A DNA stretch of 64,000 bases from Dipteris shenzhenensis (GCA_047967505.1 CM106539.1), one strand, 5' to 3'; shown: positions 10,330 to 23,860, counted from the stretch's first letter. A program made the numbers and translations. The notes: generated from the sequence alone by a model not told the origin.

Positions 10330-11230
10330 TCCCCAAATATAATGGTAGGGGAGATCCAGCCTGATTCCTCTAGCATTTTGATGCCCCATGTCAAGCAGGT
10401 GAAGATCAATCCAATGAAACCAAGGTGGCCTAGTTTCCCATGGCCTTAACTAATGAAAAGTTAGAATGGTACCTAGACAACCTGGTGGAAGAGAGAGCCA
10501 CATGGGACCTTCTACAAATAGAATTCAAAAGACACTTTCAAACAGAGAGACTACAAGATGATCCTGCCCTCCAACTCAGCAAAATTGAACAAGGCCATTG
10601 AGAAGATGTACGCACATACCTGGGCAAGATGAAAAGATTAATTGCCAAATGTGACCCATGCCCTAATGCAAAGTACCTCATAGCCTGGTTCATTGCAAGC
10701 CTGAGGAAGAAAATCCGAAAGGACATGAAGAAGATTAGTAGTTATGAAACGTTCAGTGCTGCTCATGCGACCGCCATTGACATCGAGGATGGCATGATCG
10801 ACTTTGACACTAGCAGTGATGATGGCAAATCCAATACATGAGATAAGTGCTCAAAAAAGGGAAAATCCAAGTCCGCTACCGAAACTTCAAATGAAGATCG
10901 CTTAGAGGCCATGACCATGAAGCTAAATGAAAAATGATGCAGGCCATGGAACAAAATCTTCACTTATCTCAACCGCCACCTCCGACTTATCCACGGCGAG
11001 AAAATGTCTGGTGCCCACACTGCATGGCCAATCATACAGCAAATGAGTGCCCGGTCCTAAGAGCCAAGATCACTGCACAAGCAAATCCACCGCCAAGATT
11101 GTGGTACCATATTTGCATTGTCAGTGCCATGATGAAAACAGTTGCATCTTCAACATGTGCAACAACCCGCCTCAACCTCAACAATACCAACCGGCACCCA
11201 TGCCAATGTATAGGCAACTGGCACTTGCAT
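10330..11230 (+). pseudogene. Gypsy gag remnant
   Basis: Mixed-frame reading gives NEKLEWYLDNLVEERATWD near 10450, then QIEFKRHFQTERLQDDPA, followed by the frame 10629-10841 (KRLIAKCDPCPNAKYLIAWF). This is the retrotransposon Gag capsid pattern (W-x-x-L..F..F..L). A stop at 10839-10841 and further frame changes break it. A knuckle-like Cys/His cluster around 11010-11050 is degraded. Confidence 0.65.
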
Positions 11231-12179
11231 AAGTGCCCCCAACTCTGAGGCTAAATCATGTTCCTATTCGAACACAAGTCCTACAATTACTCATGATTCT
11301 GAATCCACAACCATATCCAAGAGCGCCAAATCCAACTCCTCATGTAGTTCCAATACAACAACTGCAAGGCGAGGAAGTAGACTCGCCATTCAAGTATGAA
11401 GCAAAATACCCAATGTACTATGTAGAAGGCACAGAGGGTCTAATATTAGTCTATGCAAATCAAGTACATCAACACATATCGAGCTATGGTTGTGGAGAAA
11501 ATCACCAGATCATAGAGTGTCCTCATCATGGTAGCCTCACTACTTTCCAACCACTCTGTAGAGATTGTGGCATAGGACATGCCTAGATGGATTGTCTAAT
11601 GAAAAATGAGGTCCCATAACAAACAAAGGTTAAGCCTGACATCCCAATCGGCATCATTGGGGTGGACCATCAAAGTCTGGGGCCGGCAAGCATAATATCA
11701 CAACCTGTGAATGTAATTACATGCCAGCAAACCCTAACATTCCAATCCAACCAAAATGACTTCTTAAAAAGAAAGCACAAGTGTCTCCACCTCTGCCAAG
11801 CAATGAGCAACCGAGCTCATCCACATCAACTCCCAAGCCTCAAATAAAAGAAGCTCCATACCCAAATGCAAAGGTGGAGAAGGCTCGTTTTTAGGCACTT
11901 CAACAATGGATACAAAAGGAACAAGCCCAATTTGAGGCTAAGAAAAAGCTCAAGATCCAATCCATGACTTGGCCCCACAAAGTATTGATACTATAATCGA
12001 GCCTCTATTCCAACGACAAACTCCACAACATAATGTACCACCACGTCAACTTGAAGGAGCCACACTCTCTCGCATCCTGAGTTACCATGTCAATTCCCAT
12101 CGAAATCCTCCTACAGAATTGTCCCAATTTCTAGGAGAGTTTCAAAGGATGGATTGAACTCGCAAATCCCCCTCCACCT

Positions 12180-12533
12180 ATGGACAACATCGAAGATATC
12201 CCTGTGCAGATGGGTGGTGAGAGAGATAACATATGCAACATCACTATGCCTTTGATCCACAAGGCATATAATGAAGTCCAAGCCATAGTGGATGGTGGAG
12301 GTGTAAATGTCCTATCAAAGGAGCTCTATGATGAATGGGGCCTCCCACCAATGCAAAAGGTTAATTTTAACATACGCCTTACCGATGATTCATGGGCTAA
12401 ACCCTTGGGAATAGTGAATGGTGTGTCCACAAAGGTCACAGGAGTCCACTTTTTCCTTCAATTCACAATCTTGGATCTTTCTTTAAAATCCTATCAAAAC
12501 TTACTAGGACGTCCTTGGTTACAAGAAGCATGA
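12180..12533 (+). pseudogene. Gypsy aspartic protease remnant
   Basis: The frame contains AIVDGGGVNVLSKELYDEWG, where the retropepsin active site D-S/T-G-A reads D-G-G-G. It ends with NLLGRPWLQEA, the conserved LGRPWL block of plant Gypsy proteases. D-G-G at the active site is seen in Tat-type relatives, so this alone need not mean inactivation. The frame is closed by a stop at 12531-12533 before the next pol piece. Confidence 0.7.
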
Positions 12534-13279
12534 GTCCTCCATGACTAGGGAGCTGATAGATTGACAATCCAAAATCATGACACCGCAATCAGGGTGAATG
12601 TGGGGACAAGAGCTATAAAACTAATTGTGCCTAGAGCCTTGGATGACACATCTTCAACAATGATCTCAAGCAAATCAGCTCCCCTACAACAGCATGCCAT
12701 AGCAGGCGATTCACAAAGCAATGTCAATAACCGAATACAAACATTGGCAACCATCGACAATTACCATTCATTAGACCCCATCTTCTTGCAGATAGATGCT
12801 AAGGTGATACAGGTAGATCCTCAACTCACACATGAAGAACCAATTGATCTAGAGGTGCCATTCTTTATGGCTGACCTCGACTGGGATAATGAACCTAAAG
12901 TAGGTACCCACACCAATGATGACTTAGATTTTCCTTGGGACCTTAAAACTGAGACTAAGAATGCTGAAATTGAAGATCAAATCTTTGACAATGACCTAGC
13001 CATTCTTCATGCCCTAATGGCAATCGAGCTCCCAAAAATTGAACCTCCAAAGTTGAATAACAGTAGAAGATCCCACAAGAAAGCTGCAGGAGGAAATCGC
13101 AAAAAAGCCAAGGTCGAACACTTCAATGAATTCTAACGAGTCCAAACAAGGATCATCAAATTGTATCTTGCAAAGCCAATTCCCTCAAAATCAGAACCAT
13201 CACCTCTTGAATGGTCTCCTGAGGGACTAGAAGGAGTATGCATAGCAAATGAACCCCTACTTTTGGGAACACCTTACCA

Positions 13280-14940
13280 GTGGAAAAGTTATCCCACAGT
13301 TCCCAAAATAAGAAGTTTTGGAAGTATAAGCCACATATGCGGATGAAGCTCAATCCAAAGACTTCAGAAAAAGAAAGTCAAAAAGAGCCTAACAAATTGG
13401 TTAATGAAACTATGCCACCCAGTACACACGGCACATGTCAAGCTAGTTCAACACCATTAGAGGCTGATCTTCAAGAAGTCTTGGAGTACTTCAAGAATTA
13501 CACAAGTGGCAGTGTCCCCATAGCAATGCCAAGACCACTAAGAGAATCTAAAGTTCAAGAAACTGATAGCATTGGAGAAACTCCAATCTATGAGGGACTA
13601 GCAAAAACTCGCACAACAAACCTTGCCCTTGAAGGGCAGGAAGAAAAACTGGTTTTCATTGGGAAACAACTTCGACAGGAAGATGAAACCAAACTCAGAG
13701 CACTGCTAATGGAATACTGTGACTACCTAGCATGGTCATACAAAGAGATGAAAGGAATTTCACCAGAAATGGCAGTACACATGATACCTATAAGGGAATG
13801 TGCCCACCCTAAGGTATGTGGACCTTATTGAACAAATCCTAAGTATGGCACCATTGTTTATGACGAGCTTGAAAAACTCTTAGATGCCAGCTTCATTTAT
13901 GAGATAGAGCACATTGATTGGGTTTCACCCATCGTCATTATGCCTAAATGCAACAAGAAGCTTAGAATATGCGTAAACTTAAAGAATGTGAATGTTGCCA
14001 CAATTAGGGATCACTATCCCCTACCCTTAACAGAAACAGTGTTGGAAAAGGTGGCAGGTTTTGAGATATATATCTTCCTGGATGGCTTCAGTGGCTATAA
14101 CCAAGTGCAAATTGCACCTCAAGACCAATCAAAAATAGCATTTGCTACAAAATGGGGTATTTTTGCATACAGACTCATGCCATTCGGCCTTTGTAATGCC
14201 TCAGCCACATTCCAGTGAGTCATATTCACAGCTTTCAAGTCATTTCTTAATAAGTTTTCACAGGTGTTCTTCGATGATTTGTGCATCCACTCGAACAAAA
14301 AAAGACCACTTCTAATGTCTTGAAGTAGTACTAATCAAATGCAGGGAGTATGGCATCTCCCTAAATCCAACAAAATGGTAGTTCATGGCCACCCACGAAG
14401 TTGTTTTGGGACACATCATTTCTCAACATGGAATTACAACTAACATGGACAAAACCAAAATCATCATGGAATTGCCTCCTCCTACAAATGCCAAAGGTGG
14501 ACAGGTGTTTATGGGACATACCAGCTATTATCGAAGATTAATCTTACAATATGCCATGATAGCCAGACCACTTTACAAATTATTAGTGAAATTCTTATGG
14601 ACAGAAGAGTGCGACCAAGCCTTTGAGCTTTTAAAGTGGCGCCTAATCACAACACTGATCCTTATATCTCCTAATTAGGATATTGATTTTCATATTCATA
14701 CTAATGGATCCAAGTATGCAATTGGAAGTGTGCTTTATCAACCTTCTACTTCATCAGTTGACAACTCAATGATGCGGAGATCAACTATACCACCACAGAA
14801 AGAGAAGCCCTAGCAATGGTGTATAGTGTTAAGAAATTTTGGCACTATGTACTAGCAAATGATTTTGTCTTCTACACCGACCATCAAGCATTGCTTTATC
14901 TTGTGAACCGTCCATGTACAACATGAAGAATAACTAGATG
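13280..14940 (+). pseudogene. Gypsy reverse transcriptase / RNase H remnant
   Basis: 13640-13830 is the pre-RT segment (YCDYLAWSYKEMKGISPEMA). 13940-14218 covers RT motifs with KLRICVNLKNVN, FLDGFSGYNQVQ and YRLMPFGLCNASATFQ. The catalytic-site region near 14260 reads VFFDDLCIH, keeping the two Asp. 14385-14678 reads VVLGHIISQHGI and TSYYRRLI (connection domain). 14800-14940 reads EREALAMVYSVKKFWHY and TDHQALLYLVN, the RNase H block. In-frame stops and frameshifts occur at about 13830, 14218, 14340 and 14678. Confidence 0.8.
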
Positions 14941-14947
14941 GCTCCTC

Positions 14948-16352
14948 TTGCTCCAAGAATTCAACTTCAAAATAGTGGTTCGCCAAGGTGCCCAACACTA
15001 CATTGCCGATCACATGTCTCGTGTCAAGTCAGGAGAAGAAGCTACTAGAGTAGAAGACGACTTGCCAGATGCCACACTATTTCAAATAGATGCTACTCCA
15101 GAGTGGTGTGAAGATATTATTGGGTACTTAATGGCAAGAAGACCACCCCCTAAAATGAAAGTAGTAGATGCCAGAAAACTAATTTTAAAGGATGCACCCT
15201 ATCAACTCATTGTAGGACAACTATACAAGATGGACAAGGATCAAGTATTAAGAAGATGCATAATGCCTCATGAGATCATGCCAATCCTGAGTGAAGTCCA
15301 TGAAGGCATTGCAGGAGGACACTTCCAAGGGGAAGCCATAGCAAGAAAAGTCCTCCTCGCAAGCTACTAGTGGCCAACACTTTGGGCAGATGCCTATGAA
15401 AATGTAAAAGGTTGTGATGTATGCCAATGGACTACTAAACCACAGCACAAAGACTTCAATCCCCTAATAATAGTTGTTGCACAAAAGCCATTTGAAAAAT
15501 GGGGGATTGACTATGTGGGTCCCATCCATCCAGCAGCAGCAAAGGGAACACAGGCACGCTACATCATTGTGGCCACTGATTACTTTACAAAATGGGTTGA
15601 AGCTACACTAGTTAGAAAGGCACATGCCAGAAGCACAACAAGATTCATATACAAGAATGTGGTCATCTGATTCAGATGCCCCATTGAAATTGTGTCGGAT
15701 AGAGGCACACGTTTTGTCAATGAGGTAATCTGAGAACTCTTGTCTAGCTTTATGATAATCCATAGAAAAAGCACATCCTACTACCCCCAAGGGAATGGAC
15801 AGGTGCACCAACAAAATATTATGCATTATCCTCACCAAGGTAGTAGAACCACAACATTCTGATTGGGCAAAGAAACTAAATGCAACCTTATGGGCATACC
15901 GAACCACACTCAAGGTCAGTATAGGGAATACACTTTTTCAATTGGTGTATAGCGTTGAAGCTATGGTCCCACTAGAATTTGTAATTCCAAGCCTACGCAT
16001 AGCAATACATGAATGCATGGGAGATCATGAATCCTTGAAAGAAAGACTCTATCAGTTCAAGAAGCATACAGAGACAAGACTAGTTGCCTACCATGCCATG
16101 ACAACAGAAAAACGTAGAAGAAAGGCATGGTTTGATACAAATCTTAAATGTAAAGACATCAAGGAAGGTGACTTGGTCTTGTTATACAATGCCAAAGTAC
16201 ACAAGGGGAAACTGAAGTATCTAGGTCAAGGACCCTACCGAGTAAGAAAGATGAATCTCATCAGAGTTGTGCTACTAGAAACATTGGATGGAGTCCAATT
16301 CAACACAACAATAAACGGGAGCCGATTGAAGCACTACTACTTCAACACATAA
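14948..16352 (+). pseudogene. Gypsy integrase remnant
   Basis: The HHCC zinc region lies in 15270-15430 (HEGIAGGHFQG, then GCDVCQ). The catalytic core reads WGIDYVGPIHPAAA near 15500 and EIVSDRGTRFVNE near 15690, giving the first two acidic residues. The third block near 15795 is split by a frameshift, and the C-terminal part continues as the frame 15795-16352 (DWAKKLNATLWAYRTT, LGQGPYRVRKM). Stops lie at 15368 and 15668. Confidence 0.8.
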
Positions 16353-16399
16353 GCCATCCTCAACAAAAATGAAGATTTGGGAAACCCAAGTCTTCCTTA

Positions 16400-17195
16400 G
16401 TTAGGATTAGATTGGTTGTGGAGCAAATGAGGGTGGTCAACAAATGCCACTGTTTCATAGATAGAATGATGGAGATGATTCCTCACCACCTTTGGGGATG
16501 CCCAACAGCTCAGAGGGTTTGGTCAGTAGCCTTGAGGTTAGTGGCAAGTACCCAACGCATGGAGAGGAACTTCACATGGGGATGGTTGCTTTGATTTAAT
16601 CATGGAGGGGGAACATGCATTTATCATGGACCCACCACTCCATCCTTTTGGATTCATGGCCAAATAATGACTAGGATCAAGGCACATGAGGCAGTTCCTC
16701 CCAGACGGGTGTCCCTTATATCATTTGTAGAGCATAGTGTGTGGGAGGCATTGGCTAGCACCACTACTCGGCATATCTGGATTGCTTGCTATAGTTGGGT
16801 GATGGGAGGCTAGCAAACTACTCTAGACACCACTTTAGTGACCATCTAGCAAGATATCATTTACACTCTCCATGCTATATGGAAGCATGCAAGACTATGA
16901 GGTCTGGTGGGATAGAGCCAAAAGGCGTGTGCATTATCTAAGGCATGGCTTGTAAGCTCCTTCCATGTTCTCACCAAGAGAGGCATCCAGTGGTTGTATA
17001 GTCCAACATTGTGGTTGTTAGCCCATATTCCAAAGACTCTCTAGGTAGTATGCTGGGAGCTCAGGAAACAAGTTGGACCTTTTCAGTCAACTTTTTTCTT
17101 TCTTTCTCCCCTAATCGGCACCTTCTGGTTTTGCTAATTTGTATGGTGGTTTTTGTCAAGCATTAATAGTTCCTTTCTTTTGGGAAAAAAAAGAT
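16400..17195 (+). mobile_element. LINE 3'-end fragment
   Basis: The frame at 16412-16594 contains PHHLWGCPTAQRVWSVA, the zf-RVT C-terminal block of plant LINEs. About 17080-17180 reads GTFWFC-FVWWFL in a shifted frame, typical of LINE 3' ends, and finishes in an A-rich tail (ggaaaaaaaaga, about 17181-17193). The Gypsy element ends directly before it; which insertion came first cannot be decided. Confidence 0.6.
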
Positions 17196-17204
17196 TACGG
17201 GTAG

Positions 17205-17377
17205 TGTGGAGACCCTTGGGACACTTCTACGTATAGGAGTTTCCCTCCTAGGGTTAGTATTATATTTAGGGTACCATTGTAAAGGATATATATCCTTGTT
17301 TTGTTCTAACACACACTCTTGGGAATATAAATTTTTCTCTATTTGTTCATCCCTACATGTTCACCATTTTTCCAACA
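17205..17377 (+). mobile_element. Short Copia-type LTR with primer-binding site
   Basis: The segment starts TGTGGAGACCC and ends TTTTCCAACA. Directly after it, 17379-17392 reads TGGTATCAAAG-like sequence (TTGGTATCAAAGTAG), which pairs with the 3' end of initiator-Met tRNA. An internal GGGAATATAAATTTT resembles the R/polyadenylation region. At about 173 bp it is in the range of TRIM-type LTRs. The interior and partner LTR are missing or unrecognised. Confidence 0.5.
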
Positions 17378-17399
17378 TTTGGTATCAAAGTAGCATAAT

Positions 17400-18031
17400 G
17401 TAGCTCCAATCAGTCTCTCCCATACTGGCCATCACTCATCACACCATCACAACCATGACCTTGATGGGGTAAAAGATAGTAGATCAAACCTTGAGATTGA
17501 AATCACACCCAATGTGTGTGTACCCACCCTAACCCAAGACTGCACACCAGAAAGAATAAGGGAGTGGGCCCCAACCTTTCTAGGCATGGGACCCACTTTT
17601 CAAGAGTGAACAAGAGAATATAGTAGTAGTGGCAACCCAATCGAGATCTTCTTTAGATGGAAGTAGCCTTATGCCATTGCCCATCAAGGAGTGCTTTCCT
17701 CTAGGACTTCTTAAAAAAGGAAAGTAGTGTACAATTGTGATATCAATGGTTGTCAATAGAATATGTAAACATACCAGTGTAAGCCAGAGTACCTTATGTA
17801 TGATCTCGATTGTGGACCAATAGGTATTTAGCCCAAGGGAAATCATTTGAAGATGGTGGATGACAGCAGATATACATCCTATAAAAGGCAGAAAAGAAAA
17901 AAATGAAATTAGTGACGAAAGGGAATGGCAATGTAACGAGGGAAATCATTGAAAATGGTGGATAAAACTTACACTGGGAAGAACACACTGTTTGCTTTCC
18001 TAATGAAAATAGAAATGGGAAAAAGTGTGTG
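17400..18031. other. Anonymous region, no gene recognised
   Basis: This may be the interior of the element whose LTR lies just upstream. I see no coding domain on either strand. A local near-repeat (GGGAAATCATTTGAAGATGG around 17838 and GGGAAATCATTGAAAATGG around 17940) suggests a small duplication. Confidence 0.3.
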
Positions 18032-18438
18032 TGTTAGGCTTGTACGAATCCGCCCTAGGAACAGGTAGTGGTTCTGGACTATGATTACAGGGCAGAACTA
18101 CTTGACTCGACATAATTCAAGAGATGCTGCAAGTCATTTTGGACAGCAGAGGGAGTGAGAACACAAATGAGACAAAAGAGTGTATTCCATTGATTTCAGA
18201 GGGAAGCCTCTCTTTTATAGAATGAGAGAGAGGGTGACCTAAATCATAGGCACCTCTCCTACATCAAAGGAGATAACTCTTGCATCATAGGCACCTCCCC
18301 AAGTGGGGGCCTTGTACTGCATCACCACTTGTGTCATGGTCCATAGCACTAAGTGGGCTTCTCTACACACACACACACACACACACATAATCATATGACT
18401 ACTACTGGAGTAAGCCCTTCATCACACATATCCCAACA
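18032..18438 (-). mobile_element. Candidate solo Copia-type LTR
   Basis: Read on the minus strand the segment begins TGTTGGGATATG and ends AAGCCTAACA, i.e. TG...CA with matching TGTT/AACA tips. It contains TCTATAAAAGAGAGG (minus strand, around 18211-18225), a good LTR core promoter. A (CA)n tract at 18366-18388 lies inside. No primer-binding site, polypurine tract or target duplication flanks it, so a solo LTR is the simplest reading. Confidence 0.5.
18366..18388 (+). repeat. (CA)n microsatellite
   Basis: Eleven to twelve CA units lie inside the candidate solo LTR. Confidence 0.9.
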
Positions 18439-18439
18439 T

Positions 18440-19958
18440 AGAGTTGCAAGGGAAACATGACTTTGTGTGAAGGCTCCACAAAATCTCATTTCATAGTAGT
18501 GACATGAAAACAATTTTGGTATAGCATACAAAGGAAAACATTTCATGAAACGTTACAGCAGAAACCAGAGGTGTACAATTTGCAAAATGTTTGTAGAATG
18601 CATGACTATACAAAAAAGTTTTACTTTGATAAGTTGTAGCAAGCATCACTTTTATTGAAGAGGGGAGTCTGCATACCTGCCATGATCCAACAAGAGAACC
18701 TTGGTGAGAACCCGCTTAGACCTTAGTTGGGAAGATAGGTGTCATAAACACCCCTCCCTTATTATCGGGGTCATAATAAAAAGTAACACAACCACAAATC
18801 TATCAAGCTTGATTTAAACTTATGAGTGTCAAGTAGAATGGAGTAACCATGAGTAAATTTGAGATTTGAGGGTGAATTTGGAACTTTTTAGAAGGAAAGT
18901 ATTTTTAAAAATCCATGGAAAGAGTGTTATGAATTTAGATAAGAGAGTGAGATTTAAGTCATGACAAAAAATAAGGAGGTTATTTAGAAGAGCACAATAA
19001 ATTTGAGCTTTTAAAGCTAATTAATGAAATGGAATATTCATCATAAGAATGTAGGGAAGGGTATATGAGTTTTAGCAAATTATCTTTAATAGATAAAAAG
19101 CTTGAGGATAATTTTTTTTTTAAAGAATGGGAACTTCATTAAGCAGGCAATGTTGATGTGTGGTAGATAGGGATTTATTAAGGAATATAAATGCATGGAA
19201 AGAGAGTAAAGTAAAAACACATTAAAATAATTAGGAGTAGAAAGCTTTTTTCTTAAAAAATCAATAATAGCTATAGGTATGTAGAAGGTAGGGATTACAT
19301 TAAAGTAAGTATTAGATGTATGATTTAGGGAAGGAAAGGAAATAATAGAAAGCTTAAAGAATGGATGGGGAAGGGGACAAGGGGCAAGGGGGGGCGGGGG
19401 GGGGAGGAAATAGTGAAAAAATAAAGCATAGTTAATGGGAAAAATTTTGGGGAAATAAAAAGGACTAGAACTTAATGAAAAAAGAAAAAAGTGCAGGAAA
19501 GGAATTAATTCAAAATTATAAGAATGGGGGTGGTTATCAATCTTAGAAAGGAAGGGGGGGGAAATTACGTAAAATGGAGAAGGGAGGTTGGGGGGGGGGG
19601 GTAATAAGTGAAAAGGAGGGAAAGGACCTAAGAATCCATCGAAGCACAGTGGCGAGAGGTGATGGGGCAATCATCGATGACATGCACTAGGAGCAAAAGA
19701 CCTAGAAGGGAGGCAAGAGTAAATGGTGGTATGTGATAGTCCATAAGAGATGATGGGTAGAAGATACTGTCGGAACGGATGGCACAAACAACGAGGAGTT
19801 CTCAGATGGGGGGGGAGAGAGGCTACAAATGGCAGAGGCTAAGAGAAAAAAAAAGGGGAATTAGGGAAAACGTAGGGGAAAAGTAGGTTTAAAAAAGGGG
19901 GGAAGGGGGAATAGGAGAAATTAGGAAAAAATTAGGGACAACAAGGGAAATAGGGGGG

Positions 19959-19960
<2 letters not shown>
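18440..19960 (+). other. Purine-rich anonymous DNA
   Basis: From about 18800 onward the plus strand is dominated by A and G, with several G runs (about 19390-19405, 19590-19600, 19809-19816). A long minus-strand frame at 19086-19670 results from the resulting Phe/Leu/Pro/Ser bias and has no domain. Around 18660-18760 is a stretch that may be the edge of another element. No gene is seen. Confidence 0.5.

Positions 19961-19965
<5 letters not shown>

Positions 19966-20013
<48 letters not shown>
19966..20013 (+). repeat. (GA)n microsatellite followed by G-rich tract
   Basis: About 24 GA units run directly into a poly-G block with single A interruptions (20014-20040). This is a homopurine strand of more than 70 bases. 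Confidence 0.9.
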
Positions 20014-20022
<9 letters not shown>

Positions 20023-20025
20023 AGG

Positions 20026-20789
<764 letters not shown>

Positions 20790-21396
20790 GGGAGGGAGGG
20801 GGGATAAAGGGAGGTGAGTAAAAAAACGAGTTTATTAGAGAAAATAAATTAAAAGATTCAAGAATTAGATAAGAATGAAGTAGGGGTGGATAGAGAGAGA
20901 AATTGAGGGAAATTTTTTTAGGAGGGGGGGGCAATAAGGAAGGTTAAGAGAGTTAATTGAGTAAACACAAAAGGGAAATTTTAGAAAAAAAAATGATAAA
21001 TTAAAATTTTTAAAGGAAAGGGGGGGGATAAGGAAAAAATTAGGTAAATTTTAGAAAATATGGGTAAATAGGGAAAAGTATGGAAACCTAGGGGGAAAGA
21101 TAAGAGAAATTAAGGGAAGGGGGGGGGAAGAAAAAAGGGGGAAATGGGGGGAAAATTCGGGAAGATTGGAGATAAGTGGATGCGAAAGGTAAGGGAGTAT
21201 AGTAAGTGTGTGTGTGTGTGTGGAAGACAAGACAACAACCCCTTTTGCATAGTGAAAAGACAAAAGAGTCGAGGTAAAGGAATTAGAAAAAAATAGGAAA
21301 AGGTAAAGAGTCAGGGTCACAATAAAATAGTGGCTTAAACAGCTCGATGTAGACCTTAAAGGTGTAAAAAAAGGGGCCTAGAGAGAAATTGGTTAG
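20790..21396 (+). repeat. Tandem duplication, copy 2 (short GT tract)
   Basis: This repeats copy 1 from GATAAAGGGAGG (about 20803) to CCTAGAGAGAAATTGG (about 21390). The GT tract at about 21206-21222 is short and uninterrupted, with no TGCG units. Confidence 0.9.
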
Positions 21397-21598
21397 AGAT
21401 GCAGGGGGGGAGGGGGGGAGGTGGGAGAGAGAGACAGAGATAAAATTTTAGAACTTTAAGAAAGAAATCGAAAAAAAATTAGGAGGAATCAGGAAAAATT
21501 AGGAAGTGTTTGTGAGATAGAAAGAAAAGGAATTAGAAAATATAGGAAAAGGGAAAATTAAGAAATTAAGTGGATGCAAAAGAAAAAGAAGAGTAGTA

Positions 21599-21601
<3 letters not shown>

Positions 21602-21653
<52 letters not shown>
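21602..21653 (+). repeat. (GT)n(GA)n compound microsatellite
   Basis: About 15 GT units are followed without a break by about 10 GA units. Confidence 0.9.
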
Positions 21654-21654
<1 letters not shown>

Positions 21655-22118
21655 GTGATCCTTGATATCTCAACCATGGTGTACCTCTTGTGTGTTCATG
21701 CTTGTTGGGGGTTTTCTTTACTTCATCCTTGGCCTTCTTCCAACCATATTTATGATAATGAGTAGGCTTGATTGGGTGTGACTCCTTTGTGGCCTTTTGA
21801 ATCACATCTTCCAACAACATCTTAAGTCCTATACCATTTTGCTTAGCATCCCTCAAGTCAAAGGTGATATGCTCAAGCATTAGAAACTCCTCATGCAACC
21901 ATTCGAGGGCATTGCCCTTATTTTCCCTTGGTTGGAATCTGAATTCCATCATGACTTCTTTGAATTTGGCATAGCATAATTGCCACATTTGTGAAGCATG
22001 GCATTACCATTTGCATCCATGATGAGGCTCCCATTACCATCAATGGAATAGTGAATGCAGGCATCATCATCTTGTGGAGTATCATCATTATGTGAGTGCT
22101 GGCTAGCACCCATGTCAT
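21654..22118 (-). other. Unidentified minus-strand coding-like remnant
   Basis: Two overlapping minus-strand frames (21566-21988 and 21918-22118) have ordinary amino-acid composition. The first, from its Met at 21988 to about 21655, is Lys/Glu-rich (for example KEVMMEFRFQPRENKG). I recognise no domain. Its last part runs into the GT/GA microsatellite, which is clearly not coding. It may be an internal piece of a retroelement also represented by the minus-strand Gypsy fragments at 23-24 kb. Confidence 0.3.
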
Positions 22119-22320
22119 GTGAATAAGTAATGCTAGTATGATGAACTAGCTATCATCATCATGTGAAATACAACATTCCCATTTGCATTCATAAAGAGAC
22201 CCCCATCACCATCAATGGAATAGTGAATATGGGCATCATTATCACATCAAGTACTACCATCATGAGAGTGTTAGCTAGCACCCTATCATGTGAACAAGAG
22301 ATGCTAGTATGATGAATGTG
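22007..22320. repeat. Imperfect tandem duplication (about 165-bp period)
   Basis: 22007-22150 and 22178-22320 share ordered blocks: CATTTGCAT, CATCAATGGAATAGTGAAT, GGCATCAT, TAGCACCC and ATGCTAGTATGATGAA. Confidence 0.65.
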
Positions 22321-22899
22321 ATGGATCCTAATGCCTTATTATTGTGATTCCTCCAATGTGCACAAGATTGAGATTGCTTGCTCTCATACCTCTCATGCTC
22401 TTTCTCCATCTCCCACATGATTTGTGATCACTCACGGGGATCGAGCTTGCATACAATATTATGTACTTTCTTAATTATGCATTTATAAAAGTTCTAGTTT
22501 TTTCCAAACAAATTAGAACTTCCAAAGGTTTTATTTGAATTGTTGATTATTATATATGTATTACTTTTGGTAATAATTTCTTTTTTAAAAATTGAGAGCT
22601 TAATTAGAGGCATCAACATCACTAAAGACATCATAGCATAAAGAGAGCTCATACACATAGCCTTCATTATCATATCCGTTGATGATGTGATTGTGCTCAT
22701 ATCGGATTCAAGGTACGCAAAATCCTCATTAAAGGGGGAAAACCAATGTCATGAGAACTTTGTTGCTAATCTATACATTAATCCTTAGTTGCATTGATAT
22801 TTATACTTTGTAAAAAACTACTTAAGAGTGTTTGTAATGCTTATAGTCCATTGATATTTATGTTCGTATTGGTCATAGTGCATTAAGAGTGTTCGTAAC

Positions 22900-23860
22900 G
22901 GTCATAGTGCATTGATATTTATGTTTTCTAAAAAAAGACATCAACATTAGTCAAAATCTCTTTAAACGTACCAATGAAGTGTCTCTAGGATTTGTATTTG
23001 TGGGTGGGAATGTAGGAAAAACTCACAAAGTTAATTGACTTCTCTAAAAAGATTACAAAAAAAGGCTCACCCTACACAAAAATCAAACCCTTGCTAAATT
23101 ATCTCTCAATTGGCATTGCAGCTAGTCTAGGATGAGGGAAATTTAGTGTTGAATCAAATTCAGTGGAACCCCCTTCATGTCTATGTATTCCCATGCAAAT
23201 ACATTCTTTTACTCCAAAATAATTTCTTGAGGAATTCGTTTTTATTGATTTAGGTCAACTACAGTGCTTCTTACAAAGCCACATTGATTTCTTTGTGCCC
23301 TGCCCTTATATAATCCAGCCACTACCACTAAGTCACCTAATTTGATAAGATAGCCCTTCTCGAACTACTCATTGCCCCTCTTCTTCATTGTCCATGAAGT
23401 CTTTTGGGATTTCATCTTGGGCCCTTCATACTCCACCACCATCATCTCAATGGCTACTTGCATTGCATCAATCATTGCAACGGGCACATTGTTAGCTGCA
23501 AAGTAGCTTGTCTTCAATGCTCGAGGCATATGCCTCTTCCACCTCCAAGAATTTAGTCTTGCATCAATTTTGGATTGTGATTTTTCCCACTTGTATTTGC
23601 ACATCCTACCCAATAGGTGCAATGGTGATGGTGTCTCCTCCCCAAGCTAGTAGTATCTTGTATTTGCACATCCTACCCAATAGGTGCAATGCTGAGGGCA
23701 TGTCCTCCCCAAGCATGTAGTACCTTGGTACCTGGTCATCCCTATATCATAGGATATCCCATTCGCTCTCCATGTTGACCATGATAATGTGACCGTGAAG
23801 TATGCTCCATGGATTTTGATGCATATATCCTTGAGAATTCCTATTGGTACCAAGATCCCA
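22900..23860 (-). mobile_element. Minus-strand Gypsy fragments (protease and pre-RT)
   Basis: Read on the minus strand, about 23853-23740 gives PIGILKDICIKIHG, like the block before the LGRPW motif in plant Gypsy protease domains. About 23220-23170 gives VFAWEYIDMKGVPL in one frame, the pre-RT signature (F-A-W-x-Y-x-D-M-x-G). The order and orientation agree with one decayed element. A short direct duplication (TATTTGCACATCCTACCCAATAGGTGCAATG at about 23595-23627 and 23656-23688) lies between. Confidence 0.5.

Larger units (their letters stand above)
10041..16352 (+). mobile_element. Decayed Ty3/Gypsy element (non-chromodomain, Tat/Athila-like order)
   Basis: Gag, protease, reverse transcriptase, RNase H and integrase pieces follow in Gypsy order on the plus strand, broken by many stops and frameshifts. 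Protease-type reading is at 12180-12533. Reverse transcriptase pieces are at 13940-14218 and 14385-14678, RNase H at 14680-14950 and integrase at 14948-16352. The wording LDGFSGYNQVQIAP in the reverse transcriptase is typical of the Athila/Tat side of plant Gypsy elements. No chromodomain follows the integrase. LTRs were not identified, so the true ends are unknown. Confidence 0.8.

Noticed and set aside
19086-19670. 194-codon minus-strand ORF
   Set aside because: It is a product of the purine-rich plus strand; the Phe/Pro/Leu/Ser composition is low-complexity.
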